A stretch of 64,000 nt of DNA from Mesosutterella multiformis (GCF_003402575.1 NZ_BGZJ01000002.1:372001-436000); one strand, 5' to 3'; shown: positions 37,765-47,310, counted from the first letter of the stretch. Notes: generated from the sequence alone by a model not told the origin. A program made the numbers and translations.

Positions 37765-37974
37765 AGATCGGGCCGGATCACCGGAATTTCCGGCGGTCCG
37801 GCTTAATTTTACAGGATCATGGTATCCGCTCTTGCAATCCGGGGCGCTTTAACTAGAATTCGATCGGAATCCATGGGATCCACGCGCGGGAGACGCCCGC
37901 CCGGAACTGAAACCGGCTCGACGCCGCGATCTCCCCTTTTTTCCGACCTCTTTTATTAAAAGCTGGCTACCTCA

Positions 37975-38460
37975 ATGGTTGATGAATTCATTCAGTGGCT
38001 CTCCGCTCAGAACTGGAAAGTCATTCCTGCCGAAACCGCGACGCCGATTCCGGAGGACGTTCTCAGTCGCTACGGACACGCGATTCCGCAGTCCTGGCTT
38101 AACTTCGCCGGGAAACTCGCGAAGTGCGAGGATCAGACCGGGAACAAGTGGTTCCTCGTGGGTCCGGACTTCAAGCCCGCGAAAACGGAGGACGATTGGA
38201 GCTGGAATGAGCTCGAGCTGATGGGGCTTGACGCGGCCGGAAAGGATAAGAAGTGGGCGAAGGAAGTGACGGACTTCTGGGACACCCATTTCCCGATCTA
38301 CCTCTGCACCGATCCCGAGTATTACTACTACGCGATCGATATCGAGGATGGCTCCGTCATCACGAGCACGGAACCCGATTTTGAGGAACGCGCGAAGCAT
38401 GTCGCGGGGTCCTTCCCCGAGTTCCTCGCGAAGATTGTCTCAGGCGCGATCAAGCTCTGA
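37975..38460 (+). CDS. SMI1/KNR4 (SUKH)-like protein
   Basis: A 161-residue soluble protein. Features that recall the SUKH fold are an N-terminal helix, the IPEDVLSRYGHAIPQSWLNF segment (about 25-44) and a strand-rich acidic core (FWDTHFPIYLCTDPEYYYYAIDIED). SUKH proteins often serve as immunity proteins against contact-dependent toxins, but many stand alone, and no toxin gene is adjacent here. Assignment is by pattern only. Confidence 0.55.
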   Translation: MVDEFIQWLSAQNWKVIPAETATPIPEDVLSRYGHAIPQSWLNFAGKLAKCEDQTGNKWFLVGPDFKPAKTEDDWSWNELELMGLDAAGKDKKWAKEVTDFWDTHFPIYLCTDPEYYYYAIDIEDGSVITSTEPDFEERAKHVAGSFPEFLAKIVSGAIKL

Positions 38461-38483
38461 CCGAGAGCCTCTGACACAGGCAT

Positions 38484-38523
38484 AACCGCGGCGTCCGGCG
38501 AATCCGGAACCGCGGTTTTTTAT
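38484..38523 (+). terminator. Terminator of the SUKH-like gene
   Basis: AACCGCGG pairs with CCGCGGTT across a loop with an inner CCGG pairing, followed by TTTTTATT; 24 nt after the stop. Confidence 0.85.
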
Positions 38524-38540
38524 TGGCCCCGCACCTCGAA

Positions 38541-38575
38541 ACCAAAATAAAAGCCCCGGCTGTTGAAACCGGGGC
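38541..38575 (-). terminator. Terminator of the NlpC/P60 gene
   Basis: GCCCCGG and CCGGGGC pair across a 9-nt loop, with TTTTATTTT following on the minus strand. Confidence 0.85.
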
Positions 38576-38614
38576 CCTGTTTTGCCTTTATTTGGTGACG
38601 CTATTCTAGCGCGG

Positions 38615-39574
38615 TCAGGAGTGGCCGTGGCGGCGGCCCTTCGCGTGGCCTGAAGCCTTCGCGACCACAATCTTTTTCCCGGACGCGGCGCGGGACTTGC
38701 CGGCGCGCGAGGCCTTAGCGACCTTGGCAGACTTCGACCCCTTCACACGCTTCTCAGCCTTCGCGGACTTCTTTCCGTGGCGGACGGAGGCGACGACGCG
38801 GGCGGGAGCGGCCTTTTCCTGATACTCAATCGCGGGGCCGGGGTTAAACGCGGCGTCTCGGGACTCGGTATCCGCGATCTTTTCTTCGAGATCATCCTGA
38901 GCGACTTCGACGTCAGACGGCAGACGATTCTTCGCGAGCTTCAGGCCGCCCACGTGGCGCACTGAATAGAGGTGACGCGCCCAGTAGCCCGTGAGCTCGG
39001 ACTCGCGCACGCGGTCCCCCGCGCGGGGCGCGTGAATGAAGTGCTCGGAATCCGTCATGATGCCGGTGTGGAAGCCGTTGGGGCCCCGGTTCGTCTTGAA
39101 AACGACGATGTCGCCTGCCTTCGCGTCCGCGAGGTCCACCCGCGTCCCGACGTGAGACTGGGAGACAGAGTCGCGGGGGAGCGAGATCCCCTGCTGCTGA
39201 TAAACCCACCACACAAGCCCCGAACAATCAAAACCGCGCCCGGGCGTTTCAGCGCCGGCGCGGTACGGGGTCCCAAGCTGGGTTTCCGCGGTCTTGATGA
39301 CTCGGAGACCGAACCCATGCGGGCGGTCAGAGGAGTTGAGGCTCGCCTCGCCATCCTTCTCCGGGGCGGAGCCAAGGGATGCCTTCGGAACCGAGATTTC
39401 AGTCGACTCCTGCAGCGTGGTGAGCGTGTCGTAGATCGGATCCTGGACTTCGGGCGCTTTGAGATCAGCGAACGAGGCGGACGACATCATCAGAAGCGCA
39501 GCCAGCGCAAAAACGCTTTTCTGCCATCGGCCAGCCTTCGCTCTCTTCTGATTCTCTTCATCCGTCCGCGTCAT
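38615..39574 (-). CDS. NlpC/P60 cell-wall hydrolase with basic C-terminal tail
   Basis: Cysteine peptidase of the C40 family, normally cutting peptidoglycan stem peptides. A signal or membrane anchor lies at residues 18-36 (QKSVFALAALLMMSSASFA). The domain (about 88-200) has Cys117 in RGFDCSGLVWW, His169 in GFHTGIM and His181 in HFIHAP, the expected triad. The last 65 residues are Lys/Ala/Ser/Arg-rich (HGKKSAKAEKRVKGSKSAK), which could bind the anionic envelope. ATG at 39574 precedes a charged N-terminus. Confidence 0.9.
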   Translation of the reverse strand: MTRTDEENQKRAKAGRWQKSVFALAALLMMSSASFADLKAPEVQDPIYDTLTTLQESTEISVPKASLGSAPEKDGEASLNSSDRPHGFGLRVIKTAETQLGTPYRAGAETPGRGFDCSGLVWWVYQQQGISLPRDSVSQSHVGTRVDLADAKAGDIVVFKTNRGPNGFHTGIMTDSEHFIHAPRAGDRVRESELTGYWARHLYSVRHVGGLKLAKNRLPSDVEVAQDDLEEKIADTESRDAAFNPGPAIEYQEKAAPARVVASVRHGKKSAKAEKRVKGSKSAKVAKASRAGKSRAASGKKIVVAKASGHAKGRRHGHS

Positions 39575-40065
39575 TCTTATTCACCCAGTCCGCAAGTTAA
39601 TTTCCAGTACCCGACGAAAAACTGTCATCCAGAATAGCAGGGTATGCACATGTTTGGGGCAGAGGAAAGAAAGCGAATTTTTCTTTTTTGTCGTTTTGTT
39701 AAAATTTACGATGTATTTTCAAATAGTTATTCAAAATAGGTAGATCCTTAGGAATAACCCTCTAAAGGGAAATCGGTAACGGGCGGGATCATCCGTCTTC
39801 ATGAGGCGATCAGCGGAATTCTCTCAAAAGAACAGCCGTTTGCCTTTTGTCATGATTCGTTTCGCCGGTTTCTTTCCATTTTGACGGGTTTGACTCTCAT
39901 GCCCTTCTCCGGGTTAACACATCCGTTTTGCCTCCGGCTTCTAAGCAGTCTGGCTTAGAATGGCGCGGCGGCCGAGAAAGGCGGAAACCGGGGGCACAAA
40001 GTCCCCTTCCCCTCCTCTTTCCCGCCCTACAAAAACAACAACTCAGCAACACACTTCATCTATCT
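39575..40065. other. Intergenic region before MATE gene
   Basis: About 490 bp, AT-rich between 39670 and 39760. No gene. It holds the divergent promoters of the NlpC/P60 and MATE genes, which I cannot place. Confidence 0.45.
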
Positions 40066-41487
40066 ATGAAAGACAGCGTTTCCCAGCGGCTGATCGGAAA
40101 GATCCGGTCGGGCGAGTCCTTTACGCGGGCCGAGGAACTCGCCCTCGTGATCCGGCTCTCGATCCCGGCGATCCTCGCGCAGTTCGCGAATGTTTTGATG
40201 CAGTACATCGATGCCGCCATGGTGGGTAACCTCGGCGCGGTCGAGGCTGCCGCTGTCGGTATTGTGTCGAGCACGATCTGGCTCTTCTGGGGCCTCGGGT
40301 CCGCGGGGATCACGGGGTACTCGGTGCTCGCCTCGCAGGAAATCGGGGCGAAGTCGTACCCCACGGCCCGGAAGCTCCTGAGACAAGGCATCACGGTCGC
40401 GGTCGCGACCGGCGCGATTCTCGGCGCTGTGGGGCTCATGATCAGCCCCTGGCTCCCGGGGTTCCTCGGTGCCTCGGCGGATGTCGCGCGGGAAGGCACG
40501 AAATACTTCGCGATCTACACCGCCGCGATGCCGCTTCTCTTCCTCAGTTACGAAGCGGGATCGATGCTGCGGGCAAGCGGCAATATCCGCGTTCCCTCGT
40601 TCCTCAATATCTTTATGTGCGTGGAGGACGTGGTCTTTAACTACTTCCTCATCTTCCCGACGCGGCTCGTGACGTTCCTCGGGTTCACGTTCACGATGCC
40701 GGGGGCCGGAATGGGGGTCGCGGGGGCAGCCTTGGGGACCGTGCTCGCTGAACTCTGCACCGCGGTCCCGATGCTCTGGTACGTCTGCACCCGGAGCCCG
40801 GAACTCGCGATCCGGGGCGAAAAGGGACGGTTCCTCCCCGAGTTTCCGCTGCTTAAAAAAGCATTCAAAATCGGGATTCCGGTCGGGCTTCAGCACACCG
40901 TGATGTGCTGCGCGCAGGTCGCGTCAACGATGATCGTGGCTCCCTTGGGAACGATCGCAATCGCGGCGAACAGTCTCGCGATCACCGCGGAAAGCCTCTG
41001 CTACATGCCGGGCTACGGCGTGAGTGACGCCGCGGCTTCCCTCACCGGCCAATGCATCGGCGCGAGGCGCGAAAACCTCGCGATGCGGTTCGGTAAGATC
41101 GCGATCGCGACAGGGCTCGGTGTCATGACCGTGATGGGAGTTCTGATGTTCATCTTCGCCCCGATCATGATCGGCCTCATGTCGAACGTCCCCGAAATCA
41201 TCGATCTCGGCGCGACGATCCTCCGGATCGAGGCGTTCGCGGAACCGATGTTCGCGGCCTCGATTGTCGCCTACGGTGTCTTTATGGGCGCGGGGGACAC
41301 GCTGATCCCCTGCCTCATGAACCTTGGATCGATGTGGTTTGTGAGGCTCCCGGCCGCCTGGCTCCTCGCCCGCACCTTTGGCCTCAAGGGCGTCTGGATC
41401 GCGATGTGCGGTGAGCTTATTTTCCGCGGCATGATCTTCCTGCTGCGCTTCCGGGGTGGAAAGTGGCTGAAGCACGGGAAGGCATAA
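40066..41487 (+). CDS. MATE-family efflux transporter
   Basis: Cation-coupled multidrug exporter of the inner membrane, 473 residues with about 12 helices. The two MATE halves are visible: IPAILAQFANVLMQYIDAAM near the start and IPVGLQHTVMCCAQVASTMI at about 270, with the typical GAGDT motif (FMGAGDTLIPCLMN) near 410. The ATG at 40066 (MKDSVSQRL) is chosen because the upstream in-frame extension from 39928 is low-complexity; no strong ribosome site precedes it. Substrate unknown. Confidence 0.9.
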   Translation: MKDSVSQRLIGKIRSGESFTRAEELALVIRLSIPAILAQFANVLMQYIDAAMVGNLGAVEAAAVGIVSSTIWLFWGLGSAGITGYSVLASQEIGAKSYPTARKLLRQGITVAVATGAILGAVGLMISPWLPGFLGASADVAREGTKYFAIYTAAMPLLFLSYEAGSMLRASGNIRVPSFLNIFMCVEDVVFNYFLIFPTRLVTFLGFTFTMPGAGMGVAGAALGTVLAELCTAVPMLWYVCTRSPELAIRGEKGRFLPEFPLLKKAFKIGIPVGLQHTVMCCAQVASTMIVAPLGTIAIAANSLAITAESLCYMPGYGVSDAAASLTGQCIGARRENLAMRFGKIAIATGLGVMTVMGVLMFIFAPIMIGLMSNVPEIIDLGATILRIEAFAEPMFAASIVAYGVFMGAGDTLIPCLMNLGSMWFVRLPAAWLLARTFGLKGVWIAMCGELIFRGMIFLLRFRGGKWLKHGKA

Positions 41488-41524
41488 GGAAAGGTCTGGC
41501 CCCTCCCCGCCTCCGGGAAGCATG

Positions 41525-41566
41525 AAAAAAGCGGATTCTGAATCATGAAAACAGAATCCGCTTTTT
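41525..41566 (+). terminator. Terminator of the MATE gene
   Basis: AAAGCGGATTCTG pairs with CAGAATCCGCTTT across an 11-nt loop, with A- and T-runs on each side, so it can act in both directions. Confidence 0.88.
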
Positions 41567-41608
41567 CGTGGGGTAACGCCGGCCGGAATCGAAGACCCGA
41601 GCCTTGAA

Positions 41609-42328
41609 TTACGCGATAAAGGACGCGAGCTGCTCCTCTGTCGCCTGAGGGAGAATCTTCCGGAGATGCGCGAGGATCCGGTCGCGGGACTCGTGCGGCG
41701 TGCGGTCCACGTGAAGCGTGGACTCACCGAAGTACGATTCCGGCGTCGTGTAGCGAGCCACACCCCAGCCGTAGGTGTTCCCTTTCTTGTCGCGCGAATA
41801 CTCAAAATCCGAAATGATCACGTACCCCGCCATCTGGAGGTGATTCACCGCGGTTTCAAAGCCTTCGCGTTTCCGCCCATCATCGTCGCCCAGCATCGAG
41901 TCGAGATGCGTGAGCCGCTCGCCAAAGGGATCAATCGCTTTCGTTCTCGCCCGGGTGTATCCCGTGAAGGCCTTGAGTTCTTTCGAGAGGAGTGAATCCT
42001 CGCCCTTCAGTGTCTCCAGGATGAACTTTTCGTCCGCGGTCAGGTGACGGCGGAACCTCCGGTAATTCAGGAAATCCGGGTACCAGCCGCGCGATATAAA
42101 AACCGCTTTCCCGCGGTAAAACTTCCCATACGCGCATTCCGTCCGGGAAATAATCGGCCCCTTCCACTCCCAGACCCCGTCGTTATCGTCGTTGAACCAG
42201 AATTCCGCCGGCGTCTTCTCTTCAAGCGACCATCCTTCAATCGGGTTCCGGAAGAATGGCAGGAACCCCAGTTCGTCAATCAGATCGACGATATCCTCCA
42301 TTCCTTCAATTTTTCCGTATCGGTCCAT
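41609..42328 (-). CDS. AlkZ-related-like winged-helix protein
   Basis: A 239-residue protein. The pattern GWSLEEKTPAEFWFND...VWEWKGPIISRTECAYGKFYRGKAVFIS and the helical middle (LLSKELKAFTGY) recall proteins annotated as AlkZ-related, a group distantly like the AlkZ DNA glycosylases, but I see no diagnostic catalytic motif. The ATG at 42328 (MDRYGKIEG) is preferred to an upstream start at 42406, whose extension looks non-coding. Possible nucleic-acid role; function not established. Confidence 0.55.
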   Translation of the reverse strand: MDRYGKIEGMEDIVDLIDELGFLPFFRNPIEGWSLEEKTPAEFWFNDDNDGVWEWKGPIISRTECAYGKFYRGKAVFISRGWYPDFLNYRRFRRHLTADEKFILETLKGEDSLLSKELKAFTGYTRARTKAIDPFGERLTHLDSMLGDDDGRKREGFETAVNHLQMAGYVIISDFEYSRDKKGNTYGWGVARYTTPESYFGESTLHVDRTPHESRDRILAHLRKILPQATEEQLASFIA

Positions 42329-42524
42329 CGCGCGTGAGTCCTTTTTCCTTGAAACTGAATCCTGCTGCCGCCCTGCCCCCGGGCTTCTCGGCCGCGTTAA
42401 GGGCACGGTTCTTTATACCTAGAAGTGTAGCGGGAGCCGGAACGGCGGACGACACCTCAAACGGTTTCGCGCCGGCCGATAGAATAAATGGAACATAGGT
42501 CATTTCTTTTGAGGAACACAAACG

Positions 42525-42797
42525 ATGAAGCCGCTTAAAGCGCTCGGAGCCGTGGGAGCCGCGTCCGCCGCTCTCCTCACGGGATGCGCCGCTCCCGGAA
42601 CCGCTTCTGATCAGCCCGCCTCTGAACCGATGGCGGGGATGGCAAATCCCGCTTCTGTCTGGTGCGTGAAGCATTATCACGGGATGCTCGAAATCAAAAA
42701 GGATAAGGATGGCGGCGAATACGCGATCTGCCATCTGCCGGACGGCCGCTCGATTGAGGAGTGGGAACTCTTCCGTGCTGATCACCCCCAAAAATAG
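42525..42797 (+). CDS. DUF333-type lipoprotein
   Basis: Small lipoprotein of 90 residues. The signal ends in the lipobox LLTGC (Cys21), so it should be acylated and membrane-anchored. The core ANPASVWCVKHYHGMLEIKK...GGEYAICHLPDGRSIEEWEL matches the DUF333 pattern (NPAS-x-C, then CxxPDG and EEW). Function of the family is unknown; two Cys may form a disulfide. Confidence 0.85.
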   Translation: MKPLKALGAVGAASAALLTGCAAPGTASDQPASEPMAGMANPASVWCVKHYHGMLEIKKDKDGGEYAICHLPDGRSIEEWELFRADHPQK

Positions 42798-42859
42798 GGG
42801 GTCGGCGTTCCGGCCTTCAAGTAACACCTGAAGTTGGTGAGTAACGAAAAACCGGAAAG

Positions 42860-42891
42860 GGATCGGTCTCGCAAGGGACCGATCCTTTTTT
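42860..42891 (+). terminator. Terminator of the DUF333 lipoprotein gene
   Basis: GGATCGGTC pairs with GACCGATCC across an 8-nt loop, followed by TTTTTTATT. Confidence 0.9.
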
Positions 42892-42934
42892 ATTCCCCGC
42901 CCGCGTCTCCTTTATCTCCGTTTCCCCGCAGCCC

Positions 42935-42970
42935 CAAAAAAAAGCCCCCGGCGTCATCCGAACCGGGGGC
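42935..42970 (-). terminator. Terminator of the amidohydrolase gene
   Basis: Minus strand: GCCCCCGG pairs with CCGGGGGC and runs into a T8 tract, 47 nt past the stop at 43017. Confidence 0.9.
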
Positions 42971-43016
42971 AAGCGCTGACTCTGCAAGTCAGTGGGAGAG
43001 AAAAATAGTGTCGGGA

Positions 43017-44306
43017 TTACTTCCGGCCGAGAACCTCTTTCGCGATGCCGGCAAAGACTTCAAGACCCGGCTCGAGATTCACGGTGTCCTGGACATCGAA
43101 GTCCGGACGGTGATGACCGTGGTGCTCGCAGCCGTAGAGGAAGAACGCGGCGTTCCCGCCATGCGCCACCACGGCGCGCGTGAAGATCGTGCAGTCTTCA
43201 GAGGCCTGCGGGGCGGTGATTTCCTTCACTTCCTTCACGTCTTTCGCGGCAGCCGCGGCCTTGCGGACCACTTCCATCGCGGCCGGGGTGGCTTTCAGGG
43301 TCGTCGCTTCGCCGACCTTCGTGAGTTTCACCTCGACCCCCAGCATCTCGGCCGCGCCCTTCACGACGGTCTGAGCCTTTTCCCACATGAAGTCACAGGC
43401 TTCTGACGTGGTGCCGCGCACCTCGCACTCCATATGGGCGTGCGCCGGGGTAATGTTGCGGCCGGTACCGGCGACGAGTTTCCCGACCGAAATCCGGGTG
43501 TCGCCTTCAGACGTCCGGCTGATCGCGGAAAGCATCACCGCGGCGTTCGCGGCGGCGAGGAGCGCGCTGCGCCCCTTTTCCGGAGCCGCGCCCGCGTGGG
43601 ATTCCAGCCCCGTAAAGTCCACATCAAACTTGACGGTCGCGAGGAACACGTCGTGGCAGACACCGACTTCGTGTGAATGGCACTCGGTCCCGATGTGCCC
43701 GCCGAAGAACCAATCAACGTCATCCACGACACCGGCCGCGGTCATCGGGCTCGAACCGCGCGTCCCTTCTTCGGACGGCTGGAAAATGAGCTTCACTTTG
43801 CCAACGAGCTCATCCTTATGATCCATCAGCCACCGGGCCACCCCGAGACCCACCGCGGTGTGGGCGTCGTGACCGCAGGCGTGCATCACGCCCTTGAAGG
43901 TCGACGCGAACCCTTCCTTAGCGGGAAGGTGCACCGCCGGATCCTGGAGCTCCTGAATCGGGAGCGCGTCCATATCAAAGCGGAAGGCAAGCGTGGGACC
44001 CGGACGGCCGGTGTCGAGAATTCCGACCGCGCCCGTGTAGCCGCCCATTTCGGAGAGGAGTTCGTCCGACACCCCGGCTGACTTCGCGCGCTCAATCGCG
44101 GCGGCGACGAGTTTCTCGTCACGCCCGAGCACCGCCTCAGGCTTCACGACCTGCGTCCCGCAGAGCACCTGATACCCCAGAGCCCGAAGCCGCGTGATCA
44201 CGGTCGCCGTCGTCTCGAACTCGGTCCAGCCGAGTTCCGGGCGGGCGTGAAACTTCCGGCGGGTCGCCACCATCTCAGGAACGTACGAATCAAAGTTATC
44301 AGCCAT
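43017..44306 (-). CDS. M20 amidohydrolase, AbgA-like
   Basis: Zinc metallo-amidohydrolase of the M20 family, 429 residues. Metal-binding and catalytic motifs are FRFDMDALPIQE, HACGHDAHTAVGLG and IFQPSEEGTRG. GVVDDVDWFFGGHIG and the lid domain (DFTGLESHAGAAPEKGRSAL) are close to AbgA, the p-aminobenzoyl-glutamate hydrolase subunit, of which it may be a relative. No abgB or abgT is adjacent, so another N-acyl amino acid substrate is possible. The ATG at 44306 (MADNFDSY) has an AAGGAAAAG box; the longer frame upstream looks non-coding. Confidence 0.88.
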   Translation of the reverse strand: MADNFDSYVPEMVATRRKFHARPELGWTEFETTATVITRLRALGYQVLCGTQVVKPEAVLGRDEKLVAAAIERAKSAGVSDELLSEMGGYTGAVGILDTGRPGPTLAFRFDMDALPIQELQDPAVHLPAKEGFASTFKGVMHACGHDAHTAVGLGVARWLMDHKDELVGKVKLIFQPSEEGTRGSSPMTAAGVVDDVDWFFGGHIGTECHSHEVGVCHDVFLATVKFDVDFTGLESHAGAAPEKGRSALLAAANAAVMLSAISRTSEGDTRISVGKLVAGTGRNITPAHAHMECEVRGTTSEACDFMWEKAQTVVKGAAEMLGVEVKLTKVGEATTLKATPAAMEVVRKAAAAAKDVKEVKEITAPQASEDCTIFTRAVVAHGGNAAFFLYGCEHHGHHRPDFDVQDTVNLEPGLEVFAGIAKEVLGRK

Positions 44307-44527
44307 TTTCTTTTCCTTTTCCGTAATGGAGATCTCCCGCGGCAGAGAGAGGGAACGGCGTCTGACGGGAGATCTCCTGACACGGAAAATTTTCCCAAAG
44401 GGTAACCCCAAAAAACGAGGGTTTCCGAATTCATATATATGATTTGGGAAAAATGCCAAAAAAGAAATTTTTGGCTGAACCGGCGTCTGAGGCGAGAGGC
44501 GGAAACACCGAAACGCCCATAAATAAA

Positions 44528-44557
44528 CGCCTCCGGGAGTGTTCCGGAGGCGTTTTC
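44528..44557 (-). terminator. Terminator of the zinc-ribbon membrane protein gene
   Basis: GCCTCCGG pairs with CCGGAGGC across a 7-nt loop with a TTTATTTA stretch on the minus strand. Confidence 0.82.
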
Positions 44558-44595
44558 GCAAGGAAAATCAGGCGGGTTTCAGGAGGAACACCGCC

Positions 44596-44619
44596 CTCAA
44601 TTGATATATATGAATTGAG
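44596..44619. repeat. AT-rich palindrome (with partial inverted copy at 44428-44440)
   Basis: CTCAATT-10-AATTGAG is a perfect inverted repeat around GATATATATG. AATTCATATATAT at 44428-44440, 122 nt upstream of the amidohydrolase start, is the inverse of the 13-mer at 44604-44616. Possible regulator sites. Confidence 0.45.
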
Positions 44620-44632
44620 GAAAGAACCCCGG

Positions 44633-45025
44633 TTACGGAATCCTTGTGCCGCAGTGCGGGCATTTCTGAACCGGAATCACGACGACCCCGAGAAGGCCGG
44701 TCTGCACGGGGAGCGGTTTTCCGCAGACGGGGCAGGACCAGACCTTCTGCACCGCGGCTTTCGTGACCTGCAGCCCAGCGAAAATAAAGAGGACCGCGAG
44801 CGCGACGCGCCCCGCGAATCCCTGCATCGGGAGAATCGTGGCGAGCACCAGCGCGAACATGAAGGTCGCGGTCGTCCCGAAGACTGAATAGAGCTGCGCC
44901 TTCTTATAGGTCTCGGTTTCCATCCCGGGGACCGGGTGCATCCGCTGCTTCGCGAAGTACCGAAGGACGAGCCAGAGGACCAGCACTCCGCCCCAGATAA
45001 TCCAGAAAGTATTGCCGCCCTTCAT
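44633..45025 (-). CDS. Small membrane protein with C-terminal zinc ribbon
   Basis: A 130-residue protein with no recognised family. There is a transmembrane helix at the N-terminus (FWIIWGGVLVLWLVLRYF) and two more in the middle (SVFGTTATFMFALVLATIL and GRVALAVLFIFAGLQV). The C-terminal domain carries CPVCGK and CPHCG, a zinc-ribbon pair that should lie in the cytoplasm. The ATG at 45025 (MKGGNTF) has a TAGGAG box; an upstream in-frame start at 45049 is less likely. Confidence 0.72.
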   Translation of the reverse strand: MKGGNTFWIIWGGVLVLWLVLRYFAKQRMHPVPGMETETYKKAQLYSVFGTTATFMFALVLATILPMQGFAGRVALAVLFIFAGLQVTKAAVQKVWSCPVCGKPLPVQTGLLGVVVIPVQKCPHCGTRIP

Positions 45026-45259
45026 AGCCCCGGCTCCTAAATAAAACACCTTAACCCGTCAATTTTACCCGTCTCCTGAAATTCCTTAACTGTATCCGTA
45101 AAAATAAGATATCTCACCGTTCTTTATGATTACAACTGACACAATAATTTCCTCGCTATAGCACGATAAAGCGCCTAGACTATACGGTGGGTGTTGGGGA
45201 TCCAATCAATATACGGATGCTATCTAGTGAGCGTCCGTCCATGAGGAGTCAAGATAAAG

Positions 45260-46747
45260 ATGAGTGAAGAATTGGAATTTTTCAAGCGTCCTGAGCCGAT
45301 CACCCAGTGCGACGAAACCGTGGAATGCGATGTGGCGGTTGTGGGTGCCGGATCGCCGGGTGTCCCCTGCGCGATCCGCGCGGGTGAGCTCGGAATGAAG
45401 GTCGCGGTGCTGCAGAAGGAATCCTACGCGTCCGCCTGCGGCAACTTCGGGGCCGGCATTCTCCTCGATAAAAGTGATCCGGAGCAGGTTGAAGCCTGCG
45501 TGTCGCTCCTCGTCGCGGGGTCTGATTACCGCGCGAAGCGGGGCGTCCTCGAAACCTGGGCGAAGAACTCCGGGGTCGCCGTCTCCTGGATGGTCGACCG
45601 CGCGAAGAAAGCGGGCTGCCAGGTGGTCGATATGGGAACCGCGCCGCATAAGGCGTTCCTCGCGAAGGAAGGCTGGGATAAGCTCAATTTCACGACCTGC
45701 GTGTTCGGCCCGAAGCCCTATAACACGGGTGTCGCCGTGCAGGAGCTCGCCGACTGGGCGGAGAAGAATCTGCCTGTGAAGGTGTACTACAAGACCCCTG
45801 CCGTGCAGCTGATCCAGGATGAGACGGGCCGCATGACGGGCGTGATCGGCAAGGACCGCGCCGGGAAATTCATCCGCTTCAACGCGAAGAAGGGTGTCGT
45901 GATGGCCACCGGTGACTACGCGAACGATAAGCGGATGATGGATTACTACCTGCCGGATGTCACGAACCTTGAGCTGAAGCGCCGGGGCCGCGACGGTGAC
46001 GGCCAGAAGATGATCGTCTGGGCGGGCGGCCGCATGGAAAACGTCGGCCACACGAAGATGGTCCACGATATGGACGCGGGTCCCGCGACGATGATGAGTC
46101 ACCCGTACCTCCGCGTGAAGGCCTCGACCGGCCGCCGGTTCTCGAGCGAAATGGTGCCGATGGAATACATGAACTGCTTCCTTCTCTCGAAGGAAGACGC
46201 CGGCCACTACTGCCAGATCTTTGACTCGAACTATATCGAGCAGGCTAAGAAGCTCGGACTCCCGGTGGAAGACACCGAGTCGCTGAAGAACTGGATGCCG
46301 GAGGAGAAGATTGAGCATAAGGGCGTGATGGAAGGCCTGATCGATACCTGGAAAGCGGATACGCTGGAAGAACTCGCGAAGAAACTCCGCATTCAGGACG
46401 TTCCGGCGTTCCTCGAAACCGTGAAGCACTATAACGAGATGGCACACGCCGGGAAGGATACGGAGTTCGGCGTTCCGGCCGATCACCTCTGCCCGGTGGA
46501 AGCGGGTCCGTTCTACGGCATCCATCGCCACGTCCGGTTCACGGTCGGCTGCTCCGGGGTCGAGATCAACGAGCGCCTGGAATGCCTCGATAAGGACGAT
46601 AAGCCGATCCCGGGTCTCTACGCGATCGGGAACCTCGCCGGCAACTTCTACGGATCGATGGACTATCCGCTTGATATCTTCGGCCTCAACCTCGGACACA
46701 ATTACACCGAGGGCTATGTGGTCGCGGAGGAGCTCGCGAAGCTCTGA
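45260..46747 (+). CDS. Cytoplasmic FAD-dependent reductase (fumarate reductase / flavocytochrome c family)
   Basis: FAD flavoprotein of 495 residues with the Rossmann motif VAVVGAGSPGVPCAIRAGELG (about 26-46) and C-terminal GLYAIGNLAGNFYGSMDYP...GLNLGHNYTEGYVVAEEL. It has no signal peptide or heme domain. It belongs to the same broad family as the Tat-exported protein at 27282 but is only distantly similar, so the substrate is probably different. Substrate not readable. GAGGAG lies at 45241-45246, upstream of the ATG. Confidence 0.83.
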   Translation: MSEELEFFKRPEPITQCDETVECDVAVVGAGSPGVPCAIRAGELGMKVAVLQKESYASACGNFGAGILLDKSDPEQVEACVSLLVAGSDYRAKRGVLETWAKNSGVAVSWMVDRAKKAGCQVVDMGTAPHKAFLAKEGWDKLNFTTCVFGPKPYNTGVAVQELADWAEKNLPVKVYYKTPAVQLIQDETGRMTGVIGKDRAGKFIRFNAKKGVVMATGDYANDKRMMDYYLPDVTNLELKRRGRDGDGQKMIVWAGGRMENVGHTKMVHDMDAGPATMMSHPYLRVKASTGRRFSSEMVPMEYMNCFLLSKEDAGHYCQIFDSNYIEQAKKLGLPVEDTESLKNWMPEEKIEHKGVMEGLIDTWKADTLEELAKKLRIQDVPAFLETVKHYNEMAHAGKDTEFGVPADHLCPVEAGPFYGIHRHVRFTVGCSGVEINERLECLDKDDKPIPGLYAIGNLAGNFYGSMDYPLDIFGLNLGHNYTEGYVVAEELAKL

Positions 46748-46794
46748 AGATAAGTCCCGCCCCTTCCGGGGGTGAGATTTAAATCGCACTTTTG

Positions 46795-46831
46795 AAGAGG
46801 AATCCCGGGTTTTCCGGGATTCCTCTTTTTC
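46795..46831 (+). terminator. Terminator of the flavoprotein gene
   Basis: AAGAGGAATCCCGG pairs with CCGGGATTCCTCTT over a 4-nt loop, followed by T's. Confidence 0.9.
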
Positions 46832-47310
46832 GTGTCCCTATCCCTGGGTAAACCATTTTAGTTATCGGGTATTTTCTACCTATATTGGGGAATTTCGTGT
46901 CAAAAAAATCCTGATCCTTTTTATTTCATTTCGATAGAATAGAAAGAACGAATTGATCTGATCCGGATGTCATCTTCAGCGATCTTCCGGGGTTTTGACG
47001 TGAAAAGCGTGCTTCATCGCAACCATCGCTCTTTATCCGGCCGCAGGGTGTTTTTTCACGTAACTCACCGGCTTTTCTCCTGATGTCACGGAGAGGGACC
47101 CGCGGGACGCTTCAGGGCAAGGCCGCATAAGCACCGCCTGTGACACAGAAAACCTGATTCAGATCTGCTTTTTCACTCCCGGGATACGTCTTCCGGGACT
47201 CACGCGAGAAGCCAGTGCCGGGATGGGAACCTTGGAGTTCCCGCCGGGCGCTGAATCCGGAACGGTTTCGCTTTTATTTCTCCACTATTTAAGGATTTCC
47301 GGAGAACTTC
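46832..47310. other. Gene-free region before the ars locus
   Basis: About 480 bp, AT-rich up to 46960. No credible ORF. It presumably holds the promoter of the first ArsA-like gene, which I cannot place with confidence. Confidence 0.45.

Noticed and set aside
45224-46789. 521-residue ORF opposite the flavoprotein gene
   Set aside because: It mirrors the real gene at 45260-46747 in GC-rich codons; it has no domain, whereas the opposite strand encodes a clear FAD protein with a ribosome site and a terminator.
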